From: Hyphodiscus hymeniophilus
Lineage: Eukaryota; Ascomycota; Leotiomycetes; Helotiales; Hyphodiscaceae
Assembly (NCBI GenBank): GCA_016508695.1
Contig: VNKQ01000005.1
Coordinates: 1,488,001-1,552,000 of the forward strand
Reading direction: 5' to 3'
Length of the DNA: 64,000 bases
Shown here: in pieces, positions 10,123-23,160 of the stretch
Layout of the letters: every line of letters begins with the position of its first letter
Numbering within the stretch: position 1 is the first letter of the stretch
Notes under the pieces: model-generated
Seen by the model: the letters and a program-made list of their open reading frames with translations, nothing else
Database searches by the model: none
What the model was told of the DNA's origin: nothing
Position numbers and translations under genes: made by a program

Positions 10123-12779
10123 ATGTTCTTCTGGTATGTCTTGCTACGCTTCCTTTCGTGCCAATTCCTTCTATTTTCGACCGTGGGGTCTGCTACTCTG
10201 GATCAGACCCCCAAAGCAGTTCCTTCGCCTATCTCCGTACCACCTAGCGAAAATTTTGTAAGTCTTCTCTTAATAATCTGGAGGACCATTACTAACGTAT
10301 TGACTAGGATGGTATCGATGGACCCTGGTCAAGCTTTTTCATGAGGACTGGAACGCCACCACAAGTCTCCTCGGTGCTGATCTCAACAGCCTCAAACCAG
10401 CCATGGTACAACCCAAATTCTTATTTGAGACTATACTTGTCAGTTAGCATTGAATGGACAATAAAGCTGACTCGGATATTCTACAGGGTTGTACTTCCGC
10501 AGGGCTGTGATAAATCAAGTGATGATTGTACAAACAATCGTGGAGGGGTCTTCTCCATCAATGCATCCTCTACGTGGTACGTTCTCATCCTAATCCAAGA
10601 ACTATTTATCTACAGGAAACGCACCGTTCAAAAATACTGCCGTGCCTCTTCGTACACCTTCGTTTTTCATTTTCACAGCTAACGTCTCGCAGGATACAAA
10701 ATAACGTCACAGAGCAAGGCATATTCGCATTATCGATCGAGACGAATCTCAACTATTCCGGGAACGGTCTTTACGGTTATGATACAGTTGCGCTGTCTTA
10801 TCTCGGAAGCTCCGTACCTTCTCTAGATCATCAGGTCGTTGCTGGAATTGCTACAGAAGACTTCTACATGGGGTAAGTGGCCTCAAAAAAATAAGTTGGA
10901 ATCAGGTCCACGAGTAGAAAGTTTCCCTTCGCAGGAATACTCGAGTCCTATACTATTAGGGTTTCGCTTGGCTATTTACCTCCTTATTCGAAGGCAAGAT
11001 CTAACATCTTTATAGTATGTTTGGACTTAATCCGGCAGCTAACAACTGTAAGTCGTACTTCAAACGCTGCTTCCTCTTAGCATGATGCACAATTTTACTT
11101 CAGAGCCGGCTACAAATGAACTCTCCATATCCATGTGGTCTTCGAATTCTGGAACACCCACTTTCTCTGTACTTTCCTTCTCTATGAGCAAGCATATGCT
11201 AATTTGGACTTTCAAAGTCTCTTCGTTTAACAACCCCGTACAGAGTTACATGGCGGCTCTTAAATCTCAAAATTTGATCCCTTCTCTATCATATGGTTAC
11301 ACAGCCGGCAATCAGTACCGCTTCAATAAGGTCTTAGGGAGTCTCACCCTGGGCGGCTATGACGCGGCTCTCATCGAACCCAACGAGCTTACTATCCCGC
11401 TGAACTCGGCAGGTATTTCCGACCTACAGATTAACATAGACACAATTTCGCTCAGTTCGGACAATGGCACCGAAAAACTCAGTTCTTCGTCATTTCCAGC
11501 ATACATAGACTCTTCAGTTCCATATCTGTATCTTCCCACGACCGTATGCGAGAAGTTCGAGGTGGCTTTCGGCATTGTATATGACAACGTCACCGAACTT
11601 TATCTTGTCAACGATACATTGCATTCTCAGCTCCTTGAACAGGCAGCTAACGTGACGTTCAAGGTCACGAACGTTACTGGTGAGCTCTTTGTCGACATTG
11701 TATTGCCATATGAAGCATTTGATTTGTCGGTTAAATATCCCCTCGTCTCAAATGCCACAGGCTCGTCTCGCTACTTCCCACTAAAAAGATCCCAAAACTC
11801 CGAACAAAATACGTAAGTGAACTTCGAGTTTCCTCTTCCCACTATCTTCCGCTATGTCCGTGTCTGTTATCGGAAACGTTTCTTTTAACTACAAGAATTC
11901 TATGGGAATCTTAGAATCCTGTCGCCTCTAAAATCATTCACCATTGAAAGCAAGATTCTGACCCCTATATTTTACAGACTAGGGCGGGCGTTCCTCCAAG
12001 AAGCGTAATCTACCCCTTGATATTCCCCTTCGAAGCTGAAACTCTCTAGCTATATCATCGCAGACTATGAGCGATACAACTTCTCCATTTTCCAGAGAAA
12101 ATGGGACGCAAACACAAAAGCAGACATCCAGCCCATTGTCTCACTCGGGGACCACCCTCAAACTCACTCACGTCCGAAAGCGTATATACTAGTGCCATCA
12201 ACGGTCGGTGGCTTCATTTTGATCTGTATATTTCTGGCTTTCATCTTCATGATGCGACGAGTAGATCGAAGACTGAAGACCATTTCAGAGCAGCCCCCAA
12301 CGAAATCCCCCAAACCGCCGTTAGATCAACAACTCATTTCTCAAATCAACACGACAGTATGCGAGCTCGACGGGGTGGATACTATGATCCTCGGCCCCGA
12401 ACTCGACGCAGCAGCCTTCTCCGAAATGCAAGCCAACGAAATCGTTGGTTGCGAACTCGGCGAATATGGGACTTCTAATCCAAACGGCAAAGGCAAAACA
12501 ATGTCACTTCGTCAGCGCGAGTTGGAACATAAGAGGATCGCACTTAGACAGGCACAGTTCAGTAGACGGGATGAGCACAGACGAGCTAATCCCCGGTTCA
12601 TGTTTGGGAGTATGGTAGAGACAATGAAGTCTCCATCACGCGCCGAAGTTTTCCAGATGCCGGCCTGGAATGAAGGAAGGGAACGACGGCTTTCGAGGAC
12701 TTGGAGTAGTCCAGATGTCTCTCCAACTACTTGTATGAGGCAGCCTTCCAATCCTGAAGGAGGTGGCGTTCGTCTCTGA
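10123..12779 (+). CDS. Membrane-anchored pepsin-like (A1-fold) protein, probably catalytically inactive
   Basis: Eight exons keep frame: 10123-10257, 10308-10405, 10487-10576, 10693-10872, 11016-11047, 11218-11812, 11978-12004 and 12050-12779. They give 628 residues. An N-terminal signal peptide (MFFWYVLLRFLSCQFLLFST...) leads into an aspartic-protease fold with many N-glycosylation sequons. One transmembrane segment (GGFILICIFLAFIFMM, near 12200) follows, then a charged cytoplasmic tail of about 175 residues. The first catalytic Asp-Thr/Ser-Gly position reads Ser-Thr-Ala (LISTAS), while the second lobe keeps an Asp-Ser-Ser (AYIDSSVPYLYLP). This pattern recurs in a filamentous-fungal A1-like family that I recall as lacking the first Asp. 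It points to a binding or sensing role at the cell surface rather than proteolysis. The 170-nt intron 11048-11217 was chosen because only it restores the conserved SFNNPVQSYMAAL. Confidence 0.8.
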
Positions 12780-13583
12780 CCAGAGGGAGCGTGGCAACTA
12801 AGTTTCGACTTGGACAAGATTTCGAAGTATCAAGTGCTGGCATTCCAAGATTACCTTGATGTTCGCAAAATTTGCTCCGAAGTCTTCTCTCAAAAAGCTC
12901 TGCTGGAATCTGTTTTGGCCACCATGTTAGTACCCGCATTTCCTCCGCCAGGCTAGCTTGGGAAAGTGGTTGAGAGGCCGATGGGATGTTGAGTTTTCAA
13001 ACTGGGTTTGACTTGAAGCAGAGAGGAAGGTATATCTGCGTGTGTTTATACAAAAAAAAGTCTAGTATCGCTTGGATAGCTAGACTTTACAGCGGAGAAT
13101 TCTCCCCCTCGGTAGAACTTTTGAAATGTTTATAGTCGCGTCCTTTTCATACACCAAATCACAACTAGGCTATATCAGATATCTTCAAGATTCCAGAATA
13201 TTTCGAGGCTGAAGGAACGTCGTTCTTCAGCGTGGCACTTCGAAGCCGGGCAGAATAGAAAGCCAAAAAAATCCCAGAGCAATAATTCACTTCCGGGTAC
13301 ACCTTCTTTAACCAATCAGAGTCATTTTCGAGGGACCTCTCCTCGGTTTTGTTGCACGTCGCAATTTGCGAATAACCTCACTTTATCTCATGCCACCTTC
13401 TGGTTCATTTGCTGCAAAAAAGCGGACTAGAATGAGACAAATCGAAGTGAATATTCGACATATTTGGGATATTCATGCCATCAAGGACTCCCTATGACCT
13501 TTACCTTTATAGCCTTCATTTCTACCGTCTTTTGTGGCTCCGCAACTATACCCATTGAGTGGTCTCGGATAATACTCTCTTCT
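12780..13583. other. Convergent intergenic region
   Basis: About 800 bp between two converging genes, presumably 3' untranslated regions. A 74-codon open frame at 13464-13688 overlaps the end of the minus-strand gene and is not supported. Confidence 0.45.
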
Positions 13584-15287
13584 TTATTCAGTCTTCCGCT
13601 TCTTCGCCCTCGAACCATCGCCCATCGCACTAGCCACGTCCTCTATTGTCAGGCCTCTCTTCCGCCGCTCCGTCTTCTCCTCACCTAACGCAGTATCATC
13701 TGCTACACTCCTATACACCTTTGCGATCTCGCCGAAGATACCAATGTCGCCGTTGAACCCGCCTTCATCGGCATGGGTTTCAGCAATCTCTTCCATTTCG
13801 CGAACCCAGCGATAAGCTTTTGGTGGCACTGTTGAAGACATGTTAGCATCATCAGTCAGATCAGGAACTGCAACTGGAACTGGAACTGCAGACTAGAAGC
13901 TCCGGTTTCCGGGAGCTGGCAGAGAGAAGAGCAATCCGACTTACTTCCTGTTACGCCCCAGTGCCAGTTTTCAGCATCCCCGGTATTCTATCTCCCATCT
14001 CCTGTTTCAACAAATCCAGTACACCTAAGTTATTCGCGGTAGTAAACGCCTGAATGCACAGAGCAGTGAAGCCTTTTGTCGCACTAGCAAAGCAGCATTT
14101 CAGTCCACTTGCGACGCCAATATCATCCGAAATGTGATTAAGGTTCAACACTTCGGCGAAATGCGCTCCGGATTCCGGAGCATCAAGCGAGTCAAACTTG
14201 TGCTGCCCAGAGACTGGGATGGAAGGTCGTTTCCACGCACGAGATGTCTCGCCTTGGGAGGTAAGGCTCTTCTTCAAAAGAGGGTCCAGATTGGATTTAG
14301 GGGACGGCGGGCCTCCGATGATCCCTCCATCGACGAAGCGGATGCTCGGTGTGGAGCTGGAGAAGAGGGAAGCTATTTCCCGGGCTGAGCGTGGGGAAAT
14401 GGCGTTCAAGTCTAGGAAGTACAATGGTGTCGTTTTAGGGGTTGGTTGAGCATTGCTGTAGTTTATATGAGTATTTGGTGTGCTCAACCGCAGGAATGAT
14501 GTGGTGGGCGAAAGATATGCTGTGGGGGTTGCGAGGTGAGGAGTGCTTAAGCAAAGCTCAAAATTACAAGGACTCACAAAGCTGCGGTAATGCGTGTTGC
14601 AGTTGCTAAAGCCTCGCCAGGGGGTACGATTGAGAGGATATAATCCGATTGCGTGACGAGGGAGACATCTGTTGGGAGAGTCTCGATATGGGCTTTGTGT
14701 GCGCGGTCTTGGGTGTCCTGGCTAAAAATTGTAAGTAGAGTGATCTAACAATAATGCACAATATAAGGAGTTGGATCGAGTAGACCTCAAGAATGGTCAT
14801 GCAAGAGTGAAGCTACTTAAAACACTAGAAAATTATCGAAGCAACTGGTGCTCTTCAGCAGTCCCTGACGCCCCAAACCAAATCGCACAAACGTACGAGA
14901 GATTCTAAAGATCTTGTACGCAAGTAAAAGGCTGAAGACCAGATCGCCTGGAGAAATTCAACCTTGAGTGCTGGGATTCTTGCAATTATGTAACGGAGAA
15001 ATCTACCAAAGATTCGTTGAAGACTTCGAAAGCGATAGCCCATCAGCCCAGGCCGACCTAATCCAGAGAGGAACTGATAGCCTCGAACGCATTCACGAAC
15101 GCCCACTAGAGCCTCGCAGATATACAACGCATGACGCGCAGGAGGAAAGACAATTCATAAACAGAGTCAAAAAAGCGTCCCACCTTCGACCTTCGACACA
15201 CGAAACTACGCGGTAATTGTTGGCGATCAACAGCTTTGCGATTCCCATGCCCATCTCCCCAATTGACAGAATGCCCACTGTAGTCAT
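13584..15287 (-). CDS. NAD(P)-binding 6-phosphogluconate-dehydrogenase-like protein with DUF1932-type C-terminal domain
   Basis: Four exons fit: 15287-15184, 14721-14578, 14455-13965 and 13828-13584 (327 residues). The start MTTVGILSIGEMGMGIAKLL is a Rossmann nucleotide-binding loop of the beta-hydroxyacid dehydrogenase type. The middle has the DLNAISPRSA and FVDGGIIGGPP stretches of this group, and the last exon carries the helical DUF1932-like region. Substrate is unknown. Two oddities. Intron 1 is about 462 nt, far longer than its neighbours. Intron 3 has no GT donor that keeps the frame: only a GC donor at 13964 (gcactgg) joins correctly, because the nearby GT donors follow or create a frame break and an in-frame TAA lies at 13951-13953. 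The gene may therefore use a rare GC-AG intron, carry a frameshift, or contain a sequencing error. Confidence 0.65.
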
Positions 15288-15758
15288 TTTTACTGATTTT
15301 TGATATCGAAAATTATTGATAGAAGTGCGGAGAAGAAGAGCTGAGTGTGGGAGGAAGAAGAGATCGACAAAGTTACCTTCGGTTTCAACATATTTATCGA
15401 AGAACACTCTATTTTTTGATAATCTCAGCAAAACCCCCGCTTGAAACTGCGCAAAACCAGCTACGCACACCCCCACATCTTTGCACTTCCACACCTATGG
15501 CCTGAATGGCTGACAACCTTGCATTTTACCTTCGTAGGCAGAATGCCGCGCAAAAAGACCTGCACTGGGATACAAAGTTCTATGATATTGATGGTTTCTG
15601 CATCAATCCTGTCTAAGTGAGACTCTATGGACATAATTCCGCCCCGAAACCCCAGCCATCCTGGGCATAATGCGTAATCTATCATGCCAATTTGTACAGA
15701 AATGTACACTCAAAACGAGCGACATTGAAAAGATCCAAGATGCAGTATGGATCCAACT
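15288..15758. other. Intergenic region between the dehydrogenase-like gene and the glucan synthase gene
   Basis: About 470 bp that should hold the dehydrogenase-like promoter and the 3' end of the alpha-glucan synthase transcript (both genes on the minus strand). No coding sequence is supported. Confidence 0.45.
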
Positions 15759-18700
15759 CTACGGTTTACTCAACTGCTCCTTTCTAAAGAACGCCGCAAA
15801 CCCAATACAAATAATTATCTGGAATGCCAGACCTAACCAGAAACCCACATGTCCCAGACCATCGGCTCCCAAGGCGAAATTAGGAAAGACGGTTCCGGGT
15901 CCGGTATTGTCGGGTGCTGTCAGGCGTGCGAGGATGGTGAAGATGGAGCCGAGGACCTGCGCGGCGATGAGGGTGAATGTGATGTGGAAGCGAGTCATGG
16001 TTTGGAGGAGGATCATTCCAAAACCGACACCTTGTAGTGCGTCGAGAACTCCCAGCCAGAGCCACAAACAGCGACCCAGGACAGCAGATGCGACTGCTGA
16101 TCCTGCCCACGGAAGGTATTGGCCGGCTGCTGAAGTTCCCCAAAGCATCTGGCACCATCTGGGGGCACCGAGACCGATGGCGAAGACTGGTAAGATCCAG
16201 GAGTGCGATTTTGTGAGCTTGGCTAGGAAGACGAGGCATCCGGCCCAGATGAAGATGAAGAATAGCACGACAAGCAGGGCAATGGCCCAAGCAGGAGCAT
16301 GTTGCGTCGTCCAAAGATACTTCCAATTTCTTCCGTATGGGGCTGAGAGCCAGTAGTTCTGGATGATAACAGCGACGAAGAACCAGAGAATTATTTTGCG
16401 ACGGAAAATGGACTTGTAGAATGATGGGACATGGCCTGGTTGTTGGCGGTAGTAGCTGGGAAGCCCGATGAGAAGGACTGCGCCGATAGCCCAAAGAAGT
16501 ACGGCGAGTGGAAGTGTGAGAGCGGTGATTACATGATTAGGGATCGTTGTTGCTGAGACAGCAACGCCAGTACTGGAAAGCTTCACTAACGAGGAGCCCC
16601 AGTACCAGAGAGCGCTGATATAGATTTGTTGAGTGCCTTGGACAATGCAAGCACGCAGGACCCACGCTTTGATCGGTGCACCACCTAGGCAAGTATCAAC
16701 ATGGTTTCCTCAACTTTAGCTATAACTTTCACTTACCTTCGTCTCCAAAGTTCAGGGCAAAGAACAAAGAACCGCTGGACGATGCAACAGAGTACAAACC
16801 AGTAGCCACGTTTTGTATCCACTTTGAAACAGTTAGTGATCATTCTTGGTTCTCAAAAATTCAATTTGACTCACTCCTCGAGCGAAACTGCCACCAAACG
16901 GTGCGATACCAATTAACAAGAACGCAAGGCCATAAAAGACGAAGGGTAGACTTAGAGAGTACACCGACTGCACTCTTCTAAACAGTAGCCACCATAATAT
17001 GGAGCTAACAGCGTAGATAGTGGCAATGACATACAACTGTAGCGCAGTCTCACCAACCTCACCAATCAAAAGCGTGACCTGGTACGAATTGGCTGCGATA
17101 ATTTGTCCGAAAGCTAGCAAGATCGAGTAGATCGGCCAATCACCAACTCTGTACAGCAGCCATAGCGAGATTCCAGAAGGAGGCTTATAGCCGGCGCCGA
17201 GTGGGAACTCGTTCAGCAGGTTTTCGTTAGGTACGGAATCAATGCTTCCATGTGCCGAGTGTTCGAAGAAAGAGCCAACAGGGGTGGTTGGCCGCGATCC
17301 CATGATCGAAGTCGCCCTACTTCCATGCTTCGGTGTCAAGATACCCATCTTCGCATCCCGATAGTCTTTGAAGAAGTTCTTCTCACTCTTCATTAGATTC
17401 TCTTCGATGGAAAGCAGATTCTCAGATGACTTCGCACCCAGGTGTTCGAGCTTCTTTTCGAATTCCTTGAGGTAAACCCCACTTGCATCAGTGAAAGCTG
17501 GATCTACCTTCTGCAGAGCGAAATCCTCACGTCCACCAGATACCGAGTCATAACTCAGAGTAGAGAACCTTCCACTGTTCATGCTATCACTGTCTCTGGC
17601 AAAAGATAACGTCGGTGGAAGCAGCACGTCCTCCGCGGCGGGAGATCCGACGGGACTCGGGGTATATACTTGGAGACCTCTGAGAGTCGGCGACGGCATT
17701 CCAACCTCTCTATCTGCTGCTCTGGGTGGAGTCCAAGACTCTGCTACTGAGCTCTTCCGAGACTGTGGAGTCAAAGTTAGTCCTGGCGATCCTGGTGTAC
17801 CTGGTGTGCCTGGAAGCATAAGACTTGACCCGTGTCGATTCGAGAATGGAGGCGGGAGCTCTGGCATACTTCCGTTTCCGTGTCCCCCTGTGAAGAGTGT
17901 CCGCAGGTTGGTCATCGAAGGGCTCTTGAGCGTGTTGACCAGGGAGTGACTCTTTTCATAATTCTCCTCTCTAGAGATGTTGATAGATTCCGTCTGGAGA
18001 GTGTCTAGATCTTCTACCCACTGAGCAACAGGGAATCTTTGTTTCGCAGACCGCGCTCTCATCATCGATCTCGTCGTCTCGGATGAAGCCAGTGCATCAT
18101 GAATTGCCATTTTGAACTGGTGTACTAAATGCTTTGGCGTGATGCTTTCGACTGTATACCACCATCCTGGCATTTGTCCGAGACCACCCACGCGAGCCCC
18201 AACACCGAGAGCTCCTTTTCGACCAAATTCTACAGCAACAAGACCAAAGGGTTCGTCACGGGATGGGATGAGGGCGAATTCAGACCCGCTGAAAATGAAA
18301 GGAGGGAGTGCTGTGAACTCTGGTTTGGAGTAGACTCTGCCAGGGTATCTAGAAATAGTCAGTGTCTAAACGTAGGATTTTAGGATGGACCTTACAGTTC
18401 CATCATTTTGGCCAGTTTCAGCGCAGCAAAACGTCCATACAAATCAATGACAGGTCCGATAGTAACAAGCTGAACGTTCGGATAAGATTCGAGGATGGAA
18501 GGAAACACATCTGCAATGAGATCGATTCCCTTTTGCATGGACCATCGACCCACAAACACAAACAGCTCAGCTTTTGGATCTTGGTTGAGACCAGCCCATT
18601 CCTGAGCTTGCCGTTTGAGCTCCGGCCTGTTGGCCTCGTACACTGAGTCGACTGTGATCTCCTCTTGATCGTCTGCATTTCTCTCCCATTCACCTGTATC

Positions 18701-21700
18701 CGTCGGATCTGGATTGGGAAGACTGCCGATCTTGGATAGACCCCAGAAAATTGGATATCTGGCGAAAGACCGTTTACCATATTTCTTCGACACACCGACT
18801 GCCCCAAAGCCTTTCTGGTGCACACGCAGGTAACTGGCACCCGCGTGTAAGAGATTGAAGACTTCACCGAACTGAACGTATTTTGCAGCAATTGCAGGGT
18901 CAAGATTGAAGACGTTACAGACTTCAGCAGTTTCTTTGGGTGTTCGCATTGGCCAAAGTCCCTGAAACTCAGCGTTGTGAAGGGACAGAGCACAAGGAAC
19001 AACTCTTGGTAACAGGTATAGAGGCGCACAAGCTCCATGATAATCGTTGATGTGGTAAATGTTGACGTCAAATCTGGTTATCGTCTCCGCAATACACTGG
19101 TTCCACGCTGAGTAGTAGATGGCACTTTCCAAGTCATCCATGCGTGCTGGGTATGGTTCAGTCTTCGATTGCTTGCGGAAGATGGCTGCATCAAGGAGAA
19201 CGTATGTAATGTTGCGGAGCACATGGTACTGCACTCGAATTTCATACTCCTTGCCTAGAATTGTAACAAACATAGCTTCAGCAGGCTGATCAGTGGGGTA
19301 GTCAATACCACCCACACATGGAACAACCCAGATCAGGTCTGCGTGTCCAAGCGCTTTGCCCATGAGCTGAGCCATCACACCAAGACCACCAATCTTGATC
19401 TTGATTGCCCAATCTTCGATATCATACTCCATCGTAGCAACTAGAACGCGTCTTCGAGCTCCGCCGAGGTCTGCATCGAGGGGGTTGGCACCTACTTCTG
19501 GATCCGAATTCCTAAGGGTAGGCGTGCGGGAAACATCAACCATGGGTATGACTGCCTTCTCGTTATTTACACCATTTTTCTTGAATTTGCGTCGCATGGC
19601 GAGGGGTATGATGGCTCGCTTCTGAGTAACACCGATTTCATTGAACTTCACAGAGTAGAAGGACTTGATGAATACCCAGATAACTGCGCCAGCTGTGAGA
19701 GGTGGAATGATCCACAACAGAACGAAGAGAGCAAGCTGAGCCCATCGGTTACCAACAGGAATATATTGATAGGTGTAGGTACCGTCATTCATTGCGATTC
19801 TCCATCCAGTGTATGGCGACGGGGGACCTTCAGTGATGTTGATGATGTTGGTGATTAGAGATCCAGGAGGGATGCGATCTAAGATGAAGTCATGATCAAC
19901 GTCTCCCAGAATAAGAGTCTGATCTGGCTTTCCATCTGGATTGAGACCCCATTCGTTGAGCTGGAAATTAGTAGGCCACTCCGTCATAAAATCATAGTAC
20001 CAGGTCCCATTCGAATGTTGGGTCATCGCACCGGCAAGGCCAGCGTCATAAGAATACTGGTTGAAAGGCCCTTGAACATATATGTGCGGGATTCGTCTGG
20101 GAATTCCGTTGTTGCCTAGGTCGCCTTCCTGGAAGTGATCAGAGCTTGCTGACAAGTTGCCCCAGTATTGCACGTAGACGTGTTCTCCTTTCCAACCTTG
20201 GCTATTCGTTCCTGTCCAATTTTTGTTCGCCAAACTCGTATTTGCCCCATCGTAGGTCATCCAGTTGCTGAATGAGGATTTGAAATCTACCGAGTAGCGG
20301 AACTTAGTTGCACCAGAAGCCTTATGAGAGACCATGTACGAGCCGTTATCCAGTTTGTACAAAAGAGATTCCGAGTAATTTGCTGCCCCGGGAAAGACCA
20401 TGGGGTTGTCATACTGTCCAACTCGAAACAAGAATCTGTCCACCACACCAGTAGAGCTGTTTTTGGTAGCAGCGGAAGCATTGTTCACAATGACCTGATG
20501 AACTCCATTTGCCACATTAAGAAGATCGACAGAGTATGTCCAAGCTGTCGCAAGGCCACCAGAGTAGCTCGAATCGTTTGCTGCATCCACACTTTCACAC
20601 TTGATTGACGTTGCGTTCATGGTAGGGATCGAATTGTCGTTTGTGTTCGACTCGATGGAAATGGAACTGGTTACCGAATCGCAATCCATGTTCTGCGAGA
20701 ATGAGATCTGAATACCAATGGTTTCGGTCTCGTCAATAGCGACTTTTGAAACCATCCTATAGTCATGGCCCGGGAGAAACTCTGTGATCGAAGGAACAGA
20801 GCCAACCCATTGGCTGACCGGAACAAGAGCTTTGAAACCGTAACCCTGCATCTCCAAGCTTGCTAAACAGCCAGCTGCTTTTGTTGAACCTTCGAGGCCA
20901 AGGAATACCGTAGAGTTGATCAGCGTATATTTTTCATAGGGGTAGAACAGATTCTGGACGTCGGTTCCTGTATCGAATGGGGCAATCAAAGCATCCGATG
21001 AGTTTGTGCAGTTGAAAGTGTATGTGACCGTCTTATTCTCATTTCCATAGAGAAGCCAAACACTCTGGTTCCCCTGCCCTTGGCCTGTGAAGTCTTGAGT
21101 GCTGATGCGCGATCTGAGAACACTATACAGTCCAGTCTCCGTAGCCGTACCCTGAGAACCTGGAAGGTAGATATCATGTGTCTTGTTGGAAAGGCGCTGC
21201 AAGCTAAACCCATCATTCAACACAGGGTAGAGCGTACGAAGTTCATACATCCTCTTAATGACGTTTCGGATCGGGTGGGACGGATCTCGATGATCCAAAC
21301 TAACGTTATCGTCCAGGCAGCCATAGAGAGCAGCGTCTAATGGGAAATTGGCATACTTCTCGTTCCCAACAGCATAACATCCATGAAGCTGCCACGCTAA
21401 AGCAGATGTCATGGGAGATCGGCCATACAGGTAGTTTCCAGCTGTATTCTCCAGGATGTAATCTGCTTGCTCTTCACCCCACATCAAGGTCGGGATACCA
21501 GGCAAGATAATCGTCGTAACATAAAGGGCCAGAAGATTTCTCGCCGTGCCATTAGTGATTGCTGGCCAACGGAACACATCCTGGTTGGTTGCCCCGTACA
21601 TGTGCCTGGGATCGAATTGGCCGGTATTCTGGTTTATCAAGTCATTGGTCTCTACAATGGTTTCCCAACCATCAACCCAATTGATAGGTGTATCTTCTAA

Positions 21701-23160
21701 GGCTGCATAAACGCCGTCAATGCTGAAAACATAGTTAGAATCATCTCATTATTCATGTATATGGCTTTTGCATACCCCAGAAACCTGCACAAACTCCGAT
21801 AAATCGAATAATGAAATGCGGCACCATCAAAAGCACTGAAAGTCTCATTTCGAATGTAAAGCTCTTCATCTGAGCCGTTCGTGGCTGCAAAGCCTTGCTG
21901 AAGAGAAGTGACAGCCATCTGAGGTTCCTTTCCTCTGCCCAGGTAGATCGCGCCTTCGGTGTTACCAGACACGATTTCACCTGGAATGAAAAAGTTGTCT
22001 TTTCCTACGGACTTAGCGCAGGTGCGAATGTAGTTTGACCAGTCTGCCATAGCATCTATGGTTGTAGTCAATCCTTTGTCGATTCTGAAGCCATCGATGT
22101 CGAGCATTGTTATGGTAATGCAAGAAAATAACTTGATCTTGTCAAGTACACTGGGTCGCCAGTCTCGGAGCCGGTCTTGTACGAAACCGAATTTTGATAG
22201 TTGTTTCTGCCATTCTGAATATGTCCCGAAAGAATCGACATCTCCATATTGGTCGAATTCACTGTCACGGCAACCCACCATATCCTCTGTAACGTTTCTG
22301 CTGACTCTTATGCCAAATTCTGTCCAGAATCGAGGATATGAGCATTCATCAATCCATCCATCCGATATATCGAAATCCCAGTATCGTCGGTCAGATTTCC
22401 AAATCGCATTATGTTCGGTGAAGCTGAAAGGGGTTGTCTTATTGAGATATCCTTCGAATCCGATCAGATCTCCTAATCTTTGCAAATGTCAGAATGTGCG
22501 TCAGGTAGGGTTTATTTCTCGTTAAACACTCACGTTGCCATAGTATTGTCCATTATGACGTACATATTCCTCGAATGTATTTCTGCAATAGCATCTCTCC
22601 AAGTAGTGATATTGCCGAAGTGATGATCAAGCAAGGTTAGATCGAGCGGACTATAGGAGTCTGCAGCCCACGCCTGATTAATGAAGGGACTACCAGCCAA
22701 ATACAATCCCTTGCACAGTATCAGCATTTTGATGAATTCCGACAGTCCTCGAGAATGGCTGTACCTTTATTCCCATACCTTGCAAGTAGTCGAGCGAGTC
22801 GATGAGCCCCTTGACGTCTCCTCCATTACGAAATTGGTTTGAAATGAGATCGTGTTCGTACGCAGTACCGTTCGCATCATCATTACTGTCCATGTCAGCC
22901 AATTGACCAGCTTTCATATCTGATCCTTCTCACCCAGGATCGCCATTTGCAAACCGATCCAAGAAAATTGTGTAGACCGGGAACCGCCAATTGGGAGGAG
23001 AAGCTTGGAAGGTGTGGTCTTCCCATACCCCAGAATAGTCAAGAGGGTTTGTGGCTGTCTGATTCGTGTTTAAATTCCATGGAACTTGCTCTTCCATCCA
23101 TGGGAGCGCTATCACTGTTGGGTTTATGAATAAAAAAACGAAGGACAAAAAGGAAATCAT
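15759..23160 (-). CDS. ags1: Alpha-1,3-glucan synthase (Ags/Mok family)
   Basis: Eight exons join in frame: 23160-22934, 22885-22765, 22709-22534, 22477-21776, 21722-18396, 18348-16875, 16821-16737 and 16684-15759. They give 2,345 residues, close to the usual size of about 2,400. Order of parts: signal peptide (MISFLSFVFLFINPTVIA), extracellular GH13 amylase-like domain (about residues 40-560, DGFRID nucleophile segment near residue 304, IPGE acid/base near 339), one membrane segment near 1086, intracellular GT5 glycogen-synthase-like domain (about 1165-1620, KIGGLGVM loop and an E-x7-E pair in EPFGLVAVE), a Ser/Pro-rich linker, and a multi-pass C-terminal region from about 1900. Family role: polymerises and exports wall alpha-1,3-glucan. 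The TGA met straight after GDPG lies inside a normal 48-nt intron and is not a mutation. The upstream neighbour is a divergent GPI-type amylase. Confidence 0.95.

Noticed and set aside
22930..22934. Apparent in-frame TGA in the glucan synthase after GDPG
   Set aside because: A normal 48-nt intron (gtgaga ... gctgac ... gacag, 22933-22886) removes it and restores the conserved GDPGNDDANGT.
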